From NCBI GenBank assembly GCA_013036105.1, contig JAAXCX010000006.1, positions 1 to 64,000 on the forward strand: a stretch of DNA of 64,000 nucleotides, written 5' to 3'. This document shows positions 38,089 through 48,327 of this stretch, in pieces (positions within the stretch are counted from its first letter, which is position 1; every line of letters starts with the position of its first letter). The notes under the pieces were generated by a model. That model was given only the letters and a program-made list of their open reading frames with translations. It had not been told where the DNA came from and did not search any database. Source of the DNA: Vulcanimicrobiota bacterium. GTDB taxonomy: Bacteria; Vulcanimicrobiota; Vulcanimicrobiia; Vulcanimicrobiales; Vulcanimicrobiaceae. The translations under genes and the position numbers were made by a program.

Positions 38089-38442
38089 CTAGCGCGGCGA
38101 GCTGATTATCTGGATAGCGTAACCATCCGGATCGCCGATCATCGCAAAGCGCCCGAACGATTCGTCGCACGGACTTTGAAAGATCGGAACGCCCTTTGTG
38201 CTGCACTCTTCAACGAACCGGTCCACGTTTTCCACGGAGAAACCGACTTGCAGCGATCCGGGACGAACGGCGAGCACTTCGGTTTTCGGATGCAAGCCGA
38301 GCAACGCGCCGCCTCCGAGATCGAAATCCACCCAGTCCGGAACGGCGTCGGTCTTCACTTTTAACCCTAGCACGTCGCGATAGAAATCGCGCGAACGTTC
38401 TAAATCCGCACAGACCAGCATCGCGATGGTGAATTGCGCCAT
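38089..38442 (-). CDS. VOC-family (glyoxalase-like) protein
   Basis: A 117-residue single-domain vicinal-oxygen-chelate protein with paired beta-alpha-beta-beta-beta modules: VCADLERSRDFYRDVLGL, then VGFSVENVDRFVEECSTKGV and GDPDGYAIQIIS at the end, where a metal-binding Glu would lie in classical members but here reads Gln. It may bind a small molecule without metal catalysis. It sits 6 bp from ligA and 3 bp from uvrA on the same strand. Confidence 0.82.
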   Translation of the reverse strand: MAQFTIAMLVCADLERSRDFYRDVLGLKVKTDAVPDWVDFDLGGGALLGLHPKTEVLAVRPGSLQVGFSVENVDRFVEECSTKGVPIFQSPCDESFGRFAMIGDPDGYAIQIISSPR

Positions 38443-38445
38443 GCG

Positions 38446-41412
38446 TTAGGCTTCGACGGCTACCCGGTCACCCTTCGCCAGATCGTCCAGGACCCGCAAA
38501 TTCTCACGTTCCAGCGCTTCGATAGCGCTCGGTGCTGGCCGGCGGTGCCCGACCGCGCGCTGATCTTTCAGCACGGGGAGCAGATACTGCCCGGTGTAAG
38601 ACCGCTTGTCGCGCGCGACTTGTTCGGGCGTTCCGGCCGCGACCACAGTGCCGCCGCGGTCGCCGCCCTCGGGGCCGAGATCGATGATGTAGTCGGCCGT
38701 TTTGATAACGTCGAGATTGTGCTCGATCACGAGCACCGTGTTTCCCGTTTGCACCAAGCGGTCCAGAACCTCGAGCAGTTTGTGGATGTCGGCGAAATGC
38801 AGACCGGTCGTCGGTTCGTCGAGCACGTAGAACGTACGCCCGGTCGAACGGCGCGCGAGTTCCGTGGCCAGCTTGACGCGCTGCGCTTCGCCGCCGGAAA
38901 GCGTCGTCGCGGGCTGTCCCATCTTGATGTACCCGAGCCCGACGTCGCAAATGGTGCGCAGCTTATTGTGAATGCGCGGTATCGCCGAAAAGAACTCGGA
39001 CGCTTCGTCAACGCGCATCTCGAGCACGTCGCTGATGTTCTTTCCTTTATATTTGATCTCGAGCGTCTGCGCGTTGTAGCGCTTGCCCTTGCAGACTTCG
39101 CACGGCACGTAGACGTCGGGCAAGAAGTGCATCTCGATCTTGATGATGCCGTCGCCTTCGCACGATTCGCACCGGCCGCCGCGCACGTTGAACGAAAACC
39201 GGCCCGGCATGTAGCCGCGCATCTTCGCCTCGGGCACCATCGAAAAGAGCTCGCGCACCAAATCGAACGCGCCGGTGTACGTCGCCGGATTGCTGCGCGG
39301 CGTCCGCCCGATCGGCGATTGATCGATGACGACCAGTTTGTCGAGCACGTCGGCGCCGCGCACGCTGCCGTACGTTCCGGCCGCCGGCTGATGATGCAGA
39401 TGCTGATTGAGCGCTTTCACGACGACATCGTTTACGAGCGTCGATTTGCCGCTGCCGCTCACACCGGTCACGCACGAAAGCACGCCGACCGGTAGGTCGA
39501 CGTCGATGCCGAGCAGATTGTTGGCCTTGGCTTTGCGTACTTGCAGCCACGACCGCGGCGCGCGCCGCTCTTTCGGTATCGGAATGAATTTGCGTCCGGA
39601 GATATAGGCTCCGGTTTCGGATTGCGGGTTGGCGATCACGTCGTCGAGCGTTCCGGCGCTCAAAACATAGCCGCCCTCGAGGCCGGCGCCCGGTCCGATA
39701 TCAACGACCACGTCGGCGTTTCGGATCGTGTCCTCATCGTGCTCGACGATGATCAGCGTGTTGCCGAGATCGCGCAGCGTCTTCAGCGTCGCCAGCAGTC
39801 TGTCGTTGTCGCGTTGATGCAACCCGATCGACGGTTCGTCCAAGATATAAAGCACGCCGACGAGCGAACTGCCGATCTGCGTCGCGAGCCGGATGCGCTG
39901 CGATTCGCCGCCCGAAAGCGTCGTCGCCGAACGCCCGAGCGTCAGGTAATTCAAACCGACGTTGGTCAAAAATCCGAGCCGCGCGCGAATCTCTTTGAGA
40001 ACCTGATGCGCGATCTGTTCTTCGCGCGCACTCGGTTTGAAGTCGGCAAAGAATTTTTCACAGCGCTCGATCGAGAGACGCGTCAGTTGGTCGATATTCG
40101 AACCGCCAATCGTGACCGCCAACGCCTCGGGTTTGAGCCGCGCGCCTTTGCACTGCGGGCAGACCGAAGCCGACATGTATTTCTCGATGTCTTCCTTGAC
40201 GTAGTCGCTCGACGTCTCGCTGTACCGCCGCTCCAAATTGTTGACGACGCCTTCGAAGGTCGCCTTGTATTCCCAGACCTTGCCCGCGCGCGATTCAAAC
40301 GCGAAATTCTGCTCGCGATCGGTGCCGTACAGGATTACGTCGACGACGTCGTCGGGCATCTTCTCGATCGGCGTCGTCATTTTCACGCGATAGCGGCGTA
40401 ACACGCGTTCGAGCTGCTGCAGATAGTAAGGGTTCATCGACGGGAAGCGTCCGCTGCCCAGCGATTTGCTCCATGGAACGATCGCGCCGCCCTCGATCGA
40501 CTTGCTGCGATCGGGAATGACCAGCCACGGATCGATTTCGATCTTTTCGCCCAAGCCCGTGCAGCTCGGACACGCGCCGTACGGTGAGTTAAACGAAAAC
40601 AATCGCGGCGCCAGCTCTTCGAACGAGAGTCCGCAGTAGACGCACGCAAACGCTTCGCTGTAGGTCAGCTCGCGCTTCGACTTGCCATCCTCAACTAAAG
40701 CCGTCACGATGCCGGTGGAAAGCCGAACGGTCGTTTCGACCGAGTCTGTCAGCCGCTTGCGAATATCCGGTTTCATCACCAAACGGTCAACGACGACTTC
40801 GATCGTATGCTTGCGTTTCTTGTCGAGGACGATCTTTTCGCGCAGTTCGCGCGGTTCGCCGTCGATGCGCACGCGCGAGAAGCCCTCCTTGGCTATCTCC
40901 TCAAACAGTTTGGCGTACTCGCCCTTGCGTCCGCGCACCAGCGGCGCGAGCAATTGAATCTTGGAACCTTCGGGCAACTCCATGATCGAGTCGACGATCT
41001 GCTCGCTGGTTTGCGAACTGATCTCGCGGCCGCAGTTATAGCAGTGCGGCAAACCGATGCGTGCGAAGAGCAGGCGCAGATAATCGTAGACTTCGGTCAC
41101 CGTTCCGACGGTCGACCGTGGATTACGCGACGTAGACTTCTGATCGATGGAAATCGCGGGCGAGAGGCCCTCGATGTAGTCGACGTCCGGCTTCTCCATC
41201 TGGCCAAGGAATTGGCGCGCATACGAGGAGAGCGACTCGACGTAGCGGCGCTGACCCTCGGCGTAGATTGTGTCGAAGGCAAGCGAGGACTTGCCGGACC
41301 CCGAGAGGCCGGTAATCACGATCAGCTGGTTTCGTGGAAGGGCGAGATCGATGTTCTTGAGGTTATGCTCGCGCGCGCCCTTGATAACGATGGAGTCGAG
41401 ACCGGGTGGCAT
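38446..41412 (-). CDS. uvrA: Excinuclease ABC subunit A
   Basis: A 988-residue ABC-type damage-recognition ATPase. Both nucleotide sites are visible: [12 protein letters not shown] and [12 protein letters not shown] (Walker A), and [12 protein letters not shown] and [12 protein letters not shown] (signatures). Zinc modules include CVYCG with [13 protein letters not shown] and CESCEGDG with CEVCKG. It loads UvrB onto damaged DNA. uvrB lies about 5 kb upstream in the window, not in the same operon. Length is typical (about 940-980). Confidence 0.97.
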   Translation of the reverse strand: MPPGLDSIVIKGAREHNLKNIDLALPRNQLIVITGLSGSGKSSLAFDTIYAEGQRRYVESLSSYARQFLGQMEKPDVDYIEGLSPAISIDQKSTSRNPRSTVGTVTEVYDYLRLLFARIGLPHCYNCGREISSQTSEQIVDSIMELPEGSKIQLLAPLVRGRKGEYAKLFEEIAKEGFSRVRIDGEPRELREKIVLDKKRKHTIEVVVDRLVMKPDIRKRLTDSVETTVRLSTGIVTALVEDGKSKRELTYSEAFACVYCGLSFEELAPRLFSFNSPYGACPSCTGLGEKIEIDPWLVIPDRSKSIEGGAIVPWSKSLGSGRFPSMNPYYLQQLERVLRRYRVKMTTPIEKMPDDVVDVILYGTDREQNFAFESRAGKVWEYKATFEGVVNNLERRYSETSSDYVKEDIEKYMSASVCPQCKGARLKPEALAVTIGGSNIDQLTRLSIERCEKFFADFKPSAREEQIAHQVLKEIRARLGFLTNVGLNYLTLGRSATTLSGGESQRIRLATQIGSSLVGVLYILDEPSIGLHQRDNDRLLATLKTLRDLGNTLIIVEHDEDTIRNADVVVDIGPGAGLEGGYVLSAGTLDDVIANPQSETGAYISGRKFIPIPKERRAPRSWLQVRKAKANNLLGIDVDLPVGVLSCVTGVSGSGKSTLVNDVVVKALNQHLHHQPAAGTYGSVRGADVLDKLVVIDQSPIGRTPRSNPATYTGAFDLVRELFSMVPEAKMRGYMPGRFSFNVRGGRCESCEGDGIIKIEMHFLPDVYVPCEVCKGKRYNAQTLEIKYKGKNISDVLEMRVDEASEFFSAIPRIHNKLRTICDVGLGYIKMGQPATTLSGGEAQRVKLATELARRSTGRTFYVLDEPTTGLHFADIHKLLEVLDRLVQTGNTVLVIEHNLDVIKTADYIIDLGPEGGDRGGTVVAAGTPEQVARDKRSYTGQYLLPVLKDQRAVGHRRPAPSAIEALERENLRVLDDLAKGDRVAVEA

Positions 41413-41462
41413 GTTCGTTACTTCAACACGCCACCCGGTTTATACGTTGCGAGAGTTTCTCT

Positions 41463-42239
41463 TTAGTAGGTTGCGGGCGGCCCAGCGCTCGGCGGGGTCG
41501 CTACCACGGCGGCCGGCGTCGAGAGCTTGATGTACTCGCCGACGATGACCAGCGTCGCGTAGACGGCGACGATTTGCTGGATAAGCATCGCGATAATTCC
41601 GCCGAGCAGCGGAAGTTGCGCGAAGAGATGCCCTACCCAGCCCGCCAAGAGCGAGACAACGCAGAGCAGCACGAGCAGCAGCAGCGTCGTCAGGAAGTTC
41701 CTCGTCGTGACACGGAAGGAGTCTCCCAGCGCTTCGGCGCCGGAGTGCCCCCCGACGATCACGCTTGCGAACGTGTACATGAAGAACAGCGCGAACAAAA
41801 GCAGCGGCAAGCCGAGCGTGAAAAACAATACCACCGAGAGTATCGCCGCCACGATCGCCAGCACGATCAGCAGAACGATCGCGACCAAAATCGATCCCGC
41901 GTCTTTGCGGAATGCCGCCGCACCGTCGTCGAGGGTAGCGCGGCCGGTGCGCCAGGCGGCTCCGGCCATGCCGGTCGTATAGGCCACGGTGAGAATTGCC
42001 GCGACCAGCGCGACAGCAGCCGAGAGCATCGCCGCCATCCCGAATGCGCCCATCCCCGCACCCGATGCTCCGACAGCGCTAAGGCCGGCGCCGCCCAAGA
42101 GCCCGGCCCCGACCAGAAAGAACACGATGACCGCGGCCACGATGCCGATAACGAGCCCCGGAACCAGCATGATCCAGTTGCCGGAGAGCAGCTCCCACGA
42201 GCGCCCAAACGTATTGCCCAAACCTTCAGGAGATTGCAT
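41463..42239 (-). CDS. Multi-pass membrane protein of unknown function
   Basis: A 258-residue protein with about six hydrophobic segments (for example IMLVPGLVIGIVAAVIVFFL, SILVAIVLLIVLAIVAAIL, TTLLLLVLLCVVSLLAGWVG, IIAMLIQQIVAVYATLVIV), Gly/Ala-rich, with a Pro-rich C-terminus. The layout resembles YciC/DUF-type membrane proteins, but nothing is specific. It is encoded 51 bp upstream of uvrA. Confidence 0.75.
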   Translation of the reverse strand: MQSPEGLGNTFGRSWELLSGNWIMLVPGLVIGIVAAVIVFFLVGAGLLGGAGLSAVGASGAGMGAFGMAAMLSAAVALVAAILTVAYTTGMAGAAWRTGRATLDDGAAAFRKDAGSILVAIVLLIVLAIVAAILSVVLFFTLGLPLLLFALFFMYTFASVIVGGHSGAEALGDSFRVTTRNFLTTLLLLVLLCVVSLLAGWVGHLFAQLPLLGGIIAMLIQQIVAVYATLVIVGEYIKLSTPAAVVATPPSAGPPATY

Positions 42240-42366
42240 AAAACCCTCGCTTTCCGATTCTACAGGCGCTCAGCGCTGCGCGCTTCGCCGCCCCCCCGCG
42301 GGCAAGGCCCTGGGGTCCCCCTCGACAAGCAATAGAAATAGCCGAGAAGCGATAGTCCGTCCATTT

Positions 42367-43089
42367 TCACAGCAAGTAAGCACCTACCTGGGCTATGGTC
42401 CCAACGGTCGCGTCGGGCTCGGCGGCCCCTTCCGGGAGCTCTTCGTTTCGCAGATTCATCCAGATCGTGAAAAGGCCGGCCTCGATCGCGCCAGCGATGT
42501 CGCGCTCGTACCGGTCTCCGACCATCCCAGTCGCCGCCGGACGAGTTCCGAGCTTTTCGCAGGCATGGGCGAAGAGCCGCGGGTCGGGCTTGACCATGCC
42601 GGTCTCGTCGGCCAGAAAGATCGCATCGAATCGATCGCTCAACTCCAGCAGCGCGATCTTCTCGGTGTGCGTCTCCGAAACGCCGTTGGTAACGAGCCCG
42701 AGTTTCTTGCCCGCAGCTCGAAGGCGCGTCAGCAGCTCGAGCGCTCCGGGAAAGAGCGCGAAATATTTCTTGCGGTATAGATTATAGTTAACAGCGCTCC
42801 GCTCGGCCAGACGCGAATCGTCAAGTCCGATCGATGACAGCGCGCTTCCCCACAGGCGTGACCGCAGCGACGAGAGCTTGGTCAGCAGAAGCTCTTGCAC
42901 CTGATCCGCGGTCAGCCGCTTCCAGAATCCCTCCGCTTCTTCGATGTACGCGTCTTTGAGCGCCAGCGCATCGATGCCGCGCTCGGCGGCAACTTCACGC
43001 GCGACCTCTTCCGCGGCGCTTCTGAAGGCCAACGTGTCGTCGTGCAGCGTGTCGTCAAGATCGAAGAGGACGGCGTCGAGATTACGCAT
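42367..43089 (-). CDS. HAD-superfamily hydrolase
   Basis: A 240-residue HAD phosphatase with motif I AVLFDLDDTLHDD (the nucleophile Asp), motif II LVTNGVSE, motif III GMVKPDPRLF and motif IV MVGDRYERDI. The cap domain is of C1 type. The substrate is unknown: nucleotide, sugar phosphate or phosphoglycolate are all possible. The start overlaps the mannosidase stop by 8 bp, so the two are co-transcribed. Confidence 0.87.
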   Translation of the reverse strand: MRNLDAVLFDLDDTLHDDTLAFRSAAEEVAREVAAERGIDALALKDAYIEEAEGFWKRLTADQVQELLLTKLSSLRSRLWGSALSSIGLDDSRLAERSAVNYNLYRKKYFALFPGALELLTRLRAAGKKLGLVTNGVSETHTEKIALLELSDRFDAIFLADETGMVKPDPRLFAHACEKLGTRPAATGMVGDRYERDIAGAIEAGLFTIWMNLRNEELPEGAAEPDATVGTIAQVGAYLL

Positions 43090-45583
43090 GGCCGAACCTC
43101 ACGCGGAACGACCGCAGCTCGAACGCTTTCACATCGAAGACGAGCGTTTCATCTTCAATCGCGACCGCACTTTCCACCGGACGTTCGAGAGCGTCGACCG
43201 CGTGCGCCGCGGCCACGCGCGCGCCGGAGCGCAGATGTACCGACCGCGCTTCGCCGTTACATTCGCGCACGCGCACGATCGCGCCGTCACGATCTTCGGC
43301 CGGTTTGCAGGCGACAACCAAAACGTTTTCGTCTTGCGTGGTAAACAAGCGCACGCGCGGCTCGTGCGCGAAGCGCAACCACGCGTGTTCCAACGCGCCG
43401 GTGGCCGCGGAGGCAAGCGGCGCGAATGCAAAGCTGAAGCGGTGCGAACCAATGTCGGCGTCCGGGTCCGGCCAAACGGTTCCACGCAAGAGCGAGTGTC
43501 CAAGCGCAATTTGAGGGCCGGCCGAGAGCGCGCTCCAGCCGTACGTGTCCAGTGCAAAGATTGCCGCGCCTTCGCCGCTCGCGTCGCGCACCGCGGCAAA
43601 GCGCTGACCCGGAACTTCGAACTTCGCGCGCTCCGCGGGCGTATCGCGCAGCGCTCCACGCACGATCGTCCCGTGCGGCGAACCATAGGTCACCTCGTTG
43701 GTCTCGACGGCGAAACGGTTTTCGACGCGAAGCAGCCTGCGCCGAAGCTGCCAATCAACGTCGAGCTCGACGCGCAAGAACGGCTCACCTTCGCGCAACT
43801 CGATGCGCATCGCACCGGGCGACCCGTCGAAATCGTAATCCAGCTCGAGCGCAGCATCGACGATCCGCGCGCGCTTCGCGGGGATGCGCCGCATCGTCCG
43901 CTGATATCCATCGTCAATGTTCCACGCTTCCCACTGCCGTGGGCGGTCGCGGTAGAGCGCAAGCACGTTGACTTCGACGGCGATGTTGCGTCCGCCGGCG
44001 GCGGCGAGTTCCGTGACGACGCCGTCGGCGCCGGCGCGCGCGCGAATCACGCCGTTGTCAAACGCAAATGCCGCGCCGTCTTCGCGCGGCAGAGACCGTG
44101 CGGCGGCGTGGTGCGTGCCGGTGCGCGGAAGCATTGATTGCGCCGACGTAATCGCGCCGGCCACGAGCTCTTGCGCCTGCGCGTACTCGCTCTCGGCGTC
44201 GCGATAAACGTCCGTAATCGCCGTGCCCGGCAGCACGTCGTGAAATTGGTTGCGCAGCACAATCTCCCACGCGGCGTGAAGGCGCTCGGCGAACTGTGCC
44301 GTCGCAGCCGCCGGAGCCCGGACGGCCTCGCACCACGCCACGAGTTCCTCGGCCTCAAGCAGCGCGCGTTCGAGCAGCGCGTTTTGAAATTTCATGTCGT
44401 GATGCGTCGTATAGGTGCCGCGATGGTATTCCAAATAGAGCTCGCCCGTGTAGACCGGAAGCGGCTGGCTGCGATTCGCAAGCTCCTCGAACCACTCGCG
44501 CGGGCGGATCCATCGGCCGATCTCCGGCGCTTGCGCGAGCATTTTCGGCGTGACGCCGCCGCCGCCGTCGCCGTATCCGAGTACCAGCGGCTCGTGCCGC
44601 TCGCGCGCAGTTTTTATGCGCCACGGATAAGCTCCGCCGTCATAAGATTGAATCAGCGCGCTCGTCACGCTGCTGCCGTCCGGACCGCACCATACGAATT
44701 GCGGATACGGAAAACGCGTGGTGTCGTTCCATTGCAACTTCGTCGTCGCGAAAAACGGAATGCCCGCGTGCGCGAGCAGTTGGGGAAGCGTGTTTGCAAA
44801 CCCGAACGAGTCTGGAAGCCACGCGATCGACGGCGTCACGCCCAACCGCCGCGTGCAGTACTCGTGCGCGAACAGCATTTGGCGCAACAGCGATTCGCCC
44901 GATGGAATATTGCAGTCGCTTTCCACCCAGAGCGCGGCAACGGCCGGATCGAAGCGGCCCCCGCGCACTTCTTCGCGCACATGCTCGAAGAGCCGCGGAT
45001 CGCTTTCCTCGACAAACCGGTAAAGCTGCGGCTGACTCTGGGCAAAGACGAACTGGGCATCGCGCTCGAAAAGATCGCACGCGATTGCAAACGTCCGCTG
45101 CGCTTTTCTTACGGTCTGCTCGTACGTCCACAGCCACGCCACGTCGAGATGCGAGTGGCCGATGAGTGGAATCTCGCGGCCCTCGTCCCGGCCCGGGCGT
45201 GGTTCGACTGGGGCGCCTAACGGCGCCCGCTCACCATGACACAAGTCATCCGCGCACGCCGCAATCTCAACAAACCGCTGCGGCTTTTGATGCGATAGGG
45301 CGTTGAGCAGCCACCAAATAATGCCCGGCCCTGACGGCAGCCCGTTTGTCGGAAGTGCCTCGAGCTCAACTTCGAGTTCGATCTCGCGCGATTGCTCGCA
45401 CGCCGGTACGAAGACGGCGTGATGCTCGCGATCGTAAGCTCCCGCCGCCTGTCCGGCGACGCGCAACAGCCCCCCGGTTCGCGTGCGGTAGGAAATCAGC
45501 ACGGGCTCCGCCGACGCCGGAAGCATCCCGCGCAGCAGCGCAATCTCTTGGCTGCGCGATTTTTCGATCAGCGGCAGTTTCAC
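43082..45583 (-). CDS. Alpha-mannosidase, glycoside hydrolase family 38
   Basis: About 833 residues. PLIGHSHLDVAWLWTYEQT holds the family H-x-H-x-D zinc ligands, WVESDCNIPSGESLLRQ the catalytic nucleophile Asp, and LGYGDGGGG further on, as in class II mannosidases. A frame is open to 45736, but a strong terminator (45604-45630) sits inside that stretch, so the GTG at 45583 (VKLPLIEKSRS) is the better start; it has a GGGTGG-like site just upstream. A palindromic repeat copy encodes CHGERAPLGAPVEPRPG (45201-45242). No signal peptide, so the enzyme is probably cytosolic. Confidence 0.88.
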   Translation of the reverse strand: MKLPLIEKSRSQEIALLRGMLPASAEPVLISYRTRTGGLLRVAGQAAGAYDREHHAVFVPACEQSREIELEVELEALPTNGLPSGPGIIWWLLNALSHQKPQRFVEIAACADDLCHGERAPLGAPVEPRPGRDEGREIPLIGHSHLDVAWLWTYEQTVRKAQRTFAIACDLFERDAQFVFAQSQPQLYRFVEESDPRLFEHVREEVRGGRFDPAVAALWVESDCNIPSGESLLRQMLFAHEYCTRRLGVTPSIAWLPDSFGFANTLPQLLAHAGIPFFATTKLQWNDTTRFPYPQFVWCGPDGSSVTSALIQSYDGGAYPWRIKTARERHEPLVLGYGDGGGGVTPKMLAQAPEIGRWIRPREWFEELANRSQPLPVYTGELYLEYHRGTYTTHHDMKFQNALLERALLEAEELVAWCEAVRAPAAATAQFAERLHAAWEIVLRNQFHDVLPGTAITDVYRDAESEYAQAQELVAGAITSAQSMLPRTGTHHAAARSLPREDGAAFAFDNGVIRARAGADGVVTELAAAGGRNIAVEVNVLALYRDRPRQWEAWNIDDGYQRTMRRIPAKRARIVDAALELDYDFDGSPGAMRIELREGEPFLRVELDVDWQLRRRLLRVENRFAVETNEVTYGSPHGTIVRGALRDTPAERAKFEVPGQRFAAVRDASGEGAAIFALDTYGWSALSAGPQIALGHSLLRGTVWPDPDADIGSHRFSFAFAPLASAATGALEHAWLRFAHEPRVRLFTTQDENVLVVACKPAEDRDGAIVRVRECNGEARSVHLRSGARVAAAHAVDALERPVESAVAIEDETLVFDVKAFELRSFRVRFGHA
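45201..45242. repeat. Dispersed palindromic repeat inside the mannosidase gene, copy E
   Basis: GGTTCGACTGGGGCGCCTAA then CGGCGCCCGCTCACCATGAC. The inverted arms GGGCGCC and GGCGCCC are perfect around a TAAC loop (45211-45227). It aligns base for base with the ligA copy over most of its length but is translated in another frame. Confidence 0.8.
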
Positions 45584-45603
45584 AGCGCCACCCTTTCGGT
45601 GGC

Positions 45604-45630
45604 AAAAAAAAACCCCCGCGTATGCGGGGG
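45604..45630 (-). terminator. Rho-independent terminator
   Basis: CCCCCGC (45613-45619) pairs with GCGGGGG (45624-45630), and the minus strand continues with nine T. It ends the transcript of the small proline-rich secreted protein and fixes the mannosidase start downstream. Confidence 0.95.
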
Positions 45631-45651
45631 TGCAAGAGAGATCGCCGGTGG

Positions 45652-46071
45652 TTAGCGCGGCATGCACTGCGACTTCAGCTTGGTACGCTGAGCCGCCGTC
45701 AGTTTCACGCCTGGTTTCATGAGCGGTTTGCACCACGACGGCAGCGTCATCGCCGGCTTCGCCGCGGGTTGACGCATGCCCGGATCGGGCGTGGCCGTGC
45801 GGGTGAATTTCTCCAGCCAGTTTCCGTTGGGGTTGTTATTGAGCATATCGGTTCCGGGCGCAGGGGCCGTCGGCACCGGATTGCCGGCCGGGGTTACCGC
45901 CGGGTTGGGCATCGGACTCGGAATGGGTGTCGCCATGGGCGTCGGTGCCGGGCTCGGCACCGGCGTAGCCTGCGGAGCAGCCGTCGCCCGCACCGCGACT
46001 CCGCCGAAAAGCGCCAGGGTCATCGCGCACGCCGCCAGAGCGGCGGGAAAAGCGCGGGGAATTGCCTTCAT
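45652..46071 (-). CDS. Small secreted proline-rich protein
   Basis: About 139 residues with a signal peptide (FPAALAACAMTLALFGGVAV) followed by a Pro/Thr/Ala-rich linker (TPVPSPAPTPMATPIPSP) and a short C-terminal region with two cysteines (SWCKPLMKPGVKLTAAQRTK, SQC). ATG 46071 has GGGAGG about 7 nt upstream. It is bounded by a terminator at 45604-45630. No recognised family. Confidence 0.75.
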   Translation of the reverse strand: MKAIPRAFPAALAACAMTLALFGGVAVRATAAPQATPVPSPAPTPMATPIPSPMPNPAVTPAGNPVPTAPAPGTDMLNNNPNGNWLEKFTRTATPDPGMRQPAAKPAMTLPSWCKPLMKPGVKLTAAQRTKLKSQCMPR

Positions 46072-46219
46072 ATGTGAACCTCCCAAAAATGTCGGTACCC
46101 TACCGTTTCCCCGCTTTGCCGCCGTCCTTACCAAGCAAGCATCAGCCCATGCGAGAACGAGTCCCATGACGGCTGCGATTCGTAACCATGCATCCGAATC
46201 GCGGACGCCATGGGACGAG

Positions 46220-48313
46220 CTAGCTCCCGACGAGTTCCTTGAGCGCGTGGGCGAAGATTTTGGGCGCCTTTCCTTGGAAGAGCAGCGACTCGTTGCCCCC
46301 GATCTGCTTACGCAGTTCGACCAGCTCGTCACGCAGTGCCGCGGCTTTTTCGAATTCGAGATTGGCGGCGTACTCGTGCATCTTCTTTTCGAGTTCCGCG
46401 GCCATGCGGAGCGCTACGTCGCGCGGCAGTTTCTCGCGGCGCAGCTCGAGCTGCGTCTCTTCAGTCGCGCCGACCATCGAAAGAATGTCCCGGATCTCTT
46501 TGCGCACGCTCTTGGGCTCGATACCGTGCTCCACGTTATACGCAACCTGACGCTCGCGGCGCCGGCGCGTTTCGCCAATGGCACGTTCCATCGATTGCGT
46601 CACGACGTCGGCGTACATCAGCACCTTGCCTTCGACGTGACGCGCCGCCCGGCCGATCGTCTGTATCAGCGACGTTCCGCTGCGCAGATAGCCTTCTTTG
46701 TCGGCGTCCAGAATGCCGACCAGTGAGACTTCCGGCAGATCCAAGCCCTCGCGAAGCAGATTGATGCCGACGAGCACGTCGAAAACGCCCAGGCGCAGAT
46801 CGCGCAGAATGGCGACGCGTTCGAGCGTATCTACTTCGCTGTGCAGGTAACGCACCTTAAAGCCCATTTCGAGCAAAAAATCGGTGAGATCTTCGGCCAT
46901 CTTTTTCGTGAGCGTCGTGACGAGGACGCGCTCTTTGCGCTCGACGCGCAGGCGAATCTCTTCCATCAGATCGTCAACTTGGTTGAGCGTTGGGCGAATC
47001 TCGACTTCCGGATCGACCAGTCCGGTCGGCCGGATGATCATCTCGACCACTTGCGAGCTGCGCCCCATTTCATACGTTCCCGGCGTCGCGGAAACGTAGA
47101 CGACCTGGTTGATGTGCGCGTCGAACTCTTCGTATGTCAGCGGCCGGTTGTCGAGTGCGCTCGGCAGGCGGAAGCCGTGCTCCACCAGCGACTGCTTGCG
47201 GGAGCGATCGCCCGCGAACATGCCGTGCACTTGCGGCAGCGTCACGTGCGACTCGTCGACGAAGAGCAGCCAGTCTTTCGGAAAGAAGTCCAGCAGACAC
47301 GTCGGCGTGGATCCGGGCTCGCGCCCGGAAAGCGGGCGCGAATAGTTCTCGATGCCATTGCAGTACCCGACTTCGCGCAGCATGTCGAGATCGTAACGCG
47401 TGCGCATTTCCAGCCGCTGGGCTTCGAGCAATTTTCCATTCTCTTTGAAGAACTTTAGGCGATCCGCGAGCTCTTGCTCGATCGAAACGATCGCGCGGCG
47501 CAGTTTTTCGTCCGGCGTGATGAAATGCTTGGCCGGAAATATCGTGATGGCGTCTTTGCTCTCGACGTACTCGCCGGTCAAAATGTTGACGACGTTGATC
47601 GCTTCGATGCGGTCGCCGAAGAACTCGATGCGGTGCACCAGTTCTTCGTCGACGCCGATGAACTCGAGCGTATCGCCGCGAACGCGGAACGTCCCGCGCA
47701 CGAGGTTGAGGTCGTTGCGCCGGTACTGCATGTCGATCAGCTTGCGCAGCAAAACGTCGCGGTCGATGTCGGTGCCCACGCTCAGATTCTGCGAGAGTTC
47801 CATGTAGTCGGCCGGCGAGCCCAAACCGTAGATGCACGAAACCGACGCGACGATAAGGGTATCGGGACGCGTGAGCAACGACTGTGTCGCCGAATGGCGT
47901 AAGCGCTCGATCTCGTCGTTGATCGAGCTGTCCTTTTCAATGTAGGTGTCCGTGTGGGCGATATACGCCTCGGGCTGATAATAGTCGAAGTACGAAACGA
48001 AGAACTCGACCGCGTTCTCCGGGAAGAATTCGCGGAACTCCGCGCAAAGTTGGGCCGCGAGCGTCTTGTTGTGACAGAGCACCAGCGCAGGCTTCTGCGC
48101 GATCTCGATCGTCCGCGCCATCGCCATCGTCTTGCCGCTGCCGGTCACGCCCAGCAGCGTCTGCGCGCGATCGCCCGCGCGCACGCCGCCGCCCAAAGCC
48201 TGGGTGGCCGCGGGCTGATCGCCGGCAAGGCTGAAGGGTGCCACGAGTTTGAAACGATTGGCCACGACGCTCTGGACCGATACGGGACCCGCCAGGGTTG
48301 CGAACGCTCCCAA
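46220..48313 (-). CDS. uvrB: Excinuclease ABC subunit B
   Basis: A 697-residue helicase-like repair protein. GVTGSGKTMAMA is the Walker A loop, and LVLCHNKTLAAQLC, EFFVSYFDYYQPEAYI (with the DNA-inserting beta-hairpin following) and QTIGRAARHVEGKV are typical. A C-terminal UVR domain (KMHEYAANLEFEKAAALRDE) binds UvrC. The first in-frame start, at 48313, lies 14 bp from the divergent prs start; a GTG at 48265 that opens at VANRFKLVAPFSLAG is an alternative and leaves more room for promoters. Confidence 0.96.
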   Translation of the reverse strand: MGAFATLAGPVSVQSVVANRFKLVAPFSLAGDQPAATQALGGGVRAGDRAQTLLGVTGSGKTMAMARTIEIAQKPALVLCHNKTLAAQLCAEFREFFPENAVEFFVSYFDYYQPEAYIAHTDTYIEKDSSINDEIERLRHSATQSLLTRPDTLIVASVSCIYGLGSPADYMELSQNLSVGTDIDRDVLLRKLIDMQYRRNDLNLVRGTFRVRGDTLEFIGVDEELVHRIEFFGDRIEAINVVNILTGEYVESKDAITIFPAKHFITPDEKLRRAIVSIEQELADRLKFFKENGKLLEAQRLEMRTRYDLDMLREVGYCNGIENYSRPLSGREPGSTPTCLLDFFPKDWLLFVDESHVTLPQVHGMFAGDRSRKQSLVEHGFRLPSALDNRPLTYEEFDAHINQVVYVSATPGTYEMGRSSQVVEMIIRPTGLVDPEVEIRPTLNQVDDLMEEIRLRVERKERVLVTTLTKKMAEDLTDFLLEMGFKVRYLHSEVDTLERVAILRDLRLGVFDVLVGINLLREGLDLPEVSLVGILDADKEGYLRSGTSLIQTIGRAARHVEGKVLMYADVVTQSMERAIGETRRRRERQVAYNVEHGIEPKSVRKEIRDILSMVGATEETQLELRREKLPRDVALRMAAELEKKMHEYAANLEFEKAAALRDELVELRKQIGGNESLLFQGKAPKIFAHALKELVGS

Positions 48314-48327
48314 AGGAACCTCGAAGC

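Noticed and set aside
42944-45220. Two long plus-strand open frames opposite the HAD and mannosidase genes
   Set aside because: Both are GC-rich antisense shadows. The minus strand carries complete GH38 and HAD catalytic motifs.
45584-45736. N-terminal extension of the mannosidase
   Set aside because: A strong terminator for the upstream gene lies inside this stretch and the added residues match nothing in GH38 proteins.
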